Positions 63,001-64,000 of a stretch of DNA of 64,000 nucleotides are shown here, in pieces. The notes under the pieces were generated by a model. It was not told the origin of the DNA. It saw only the letters and a list, made by a program, of their open reading frames with translations, and ran no database searches. The translations under genes were made by a program, and so were the position numbers. Positions within the stretch are counted from its first letter, which is position 1, and the number at the start of each line of letters is the position of its first letter. Origin of the DNA: Penium margaritaceum (lineage: Eukaryota > Streptophyta > Zygnematophyceae > Desmidiales > Peniaceae); NCBI GenBank assembly GCA_023375785.1, contig SZWC01000546.1, positions 191,260-255,259 of the forward strand, given 5' to 3'.

Positions 63001-64000
63001 TCACTTACACAAACTTACACGCAATTACACGTATGTATCCGTACTTACACGCACTTACACGCACTTATACGCACTTACATGCACTTACACGTACTTACAC
63101 GCACTTATAGACACTTATATGCACTAACATACACTTACACGCACTTGCACGTACGTACACGCACTTACACGCACTTACACGGACTTACAAACACTTACAC
63201 ATACTTACACGTACTTACATGCACTAATACACTCTTGCACGCACTTACACAAGCTTACATAAAATTACACCCACTTAAACTGCACGTATACGTACTTACA
63301 TGCACTTAGACGCACTTACACGCACTTACATACACTTACACACACTTACACGAACATAAACTGCACTTATTCGCACTTACACACACTTGCATGCACTTAC
63401 ACGCACTTAACACACACTTACACACACTTATACAAACTTACACGTACTTACACGCACTTACATACTCTTACACGCACTTATACGCACTAACAAGCACTTA
63501 CACGTAGTTACGCACACTTACACATACTTATACGCACGTACTTGCACTTACTCGACTTACACCCACTTACACTCACTTACACACACTTACACACACTTAC
63601 ACGTGCTTACATGCACTTACACATACTTTCACACAATTACTTGCACTTCCACGCACTTATACGTACTTACACGTACTTACTCGCACTTACACACACTTAC
63701 ACGGACTTACACGCACTTACACAAACTTAAACTGCACTTACACACACTTATACACACTTATACGCACTAACACGTACTTATACGCACTTTTAGCACTTAC
63801 ACGTACTTACACACATTTATACGAATTTACATGTACTTACACGTACTTACACTCACTTACACAAACATAAACCACACTTACACACACTTACATGCACTTA
63901 CACACTCTTACACACACTCATACGCACTAACACGCACTTACACGCACTCACACACACTTACACGCACTTACACGCACTTACACGCACTTACACGCACTTA
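60036..64000 (+). repeat. 10-bp minisatellite block II, diverged copy of 15.3-21.3 kb
   Basis: Same unit and orientation as block I, and the same order of rare markers. AAACCACACTTATAC occurs at 60045 and 15311. The 40-bp island occurs at 62313 and 19396. AAAATTACACCCACTTAAAC occurs near 63255 and 20585. ACTCTTACACACACTC occurs near 63903 and 21178. It lacks the 203-copy array, the 149-bp duplication and two of the three 180-bp copies of block I. It retains about 350 bp (60702-61053) absent from block I. It runs past the right edge of the window. Confidence 0.93.
62313..62352 (+). other. Second copy of the 40-bp hairpin island
   Basis: Same sequence and surrounding units as 19396-19435, with one clear substitution in the loop region. 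The paired arms TTGTGT/ACACAA and ATGGT/ACCAT are unchanged. Confidence 0.9.

Noticed and set aside
1-64000. CRISPR array.
   Set aside because: Repeats are directly tandem, with no unique spacers and no cas genes; the context is eukaryotic.

Overview
The window is a repeat-dominated, gene-poor stretch of a eukaryotic nuclear genome. I see no intact host gene, tRNA or rRNA. The elements (Copia-type LTR retrotransposons with an initiator-Met tRNA primer site, a Ty3-type integrase, a DUF659/hAT-type transposase) and mutation scars that fit CG plus CHG methylation suggest a plant-lineage organism, perhaps a green or streptophyte alga. This is inference; nothing here identifies a species.

Layout. 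(1) 1-21450 is a very long minisatellite of a 10-bp unit, ACTTACACGC, always in the same orientation. It has nested higher-order repeats, a perfect 203-copy array of one variant unit (15961-17990), a micro-inversion (3541-3582) and one 40-bp island of foreign sequence. (2) 21451-23270 is a degenerate tandem region built around CCGCGGAA boxes about 40 bp apart. (3) 23271-60035 is an array of a 190-bp satellite whose monomers fall into three types, A, B and C, often arranged as an ABC trimer of 570 bp. The array is split by insertions: LTR element 1 (23590-26385, plus strand), LTR element 2 (30087-33827, plus strand), LTR element 3 (34941-38724, minus strand) and a 10.3-kb composite of decayed elements (41830-52163). 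The composite holds a Copia pol pseudogene with one LTR, a Ty3-like integrase reading frame with a 29-residue repeat tail, a hAT transposase pseudogene on the minus strand, a 547-base assembly gap and a short GC-rich piece. (4) 60036-64000 is minisatellite again, a diverged copy of about 15.3-21.3 kb.

The parts relate as follows. The satellite is the host array. The three LTR elements have clear LTR pairs, primer sites and G-rich polypurine tracts but no pol domains, so they look non-autonomous. They share the LTR start TGTC, the G-rich tract and, in plan, the end architecture of the decayed Copia element, so an enzyme source of that family could have mobilised them. The two tandem-repeat families and the decayed transposons resemble pericentromeric or centromeric heterochromatin; this too is inference. 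Very long plus-strand reading frames in the minisatellite (decapeptide repeats such as HLHALTRTYT) and the roughly 80-residue frames in the 190-bp satellite are by-products of repetition and are not annotated as genes. Runs of 1-2 N at 22447, 29254, 32562, 41357 and 45640 mark contig joins where order, orientation and copy number should be distrusted.
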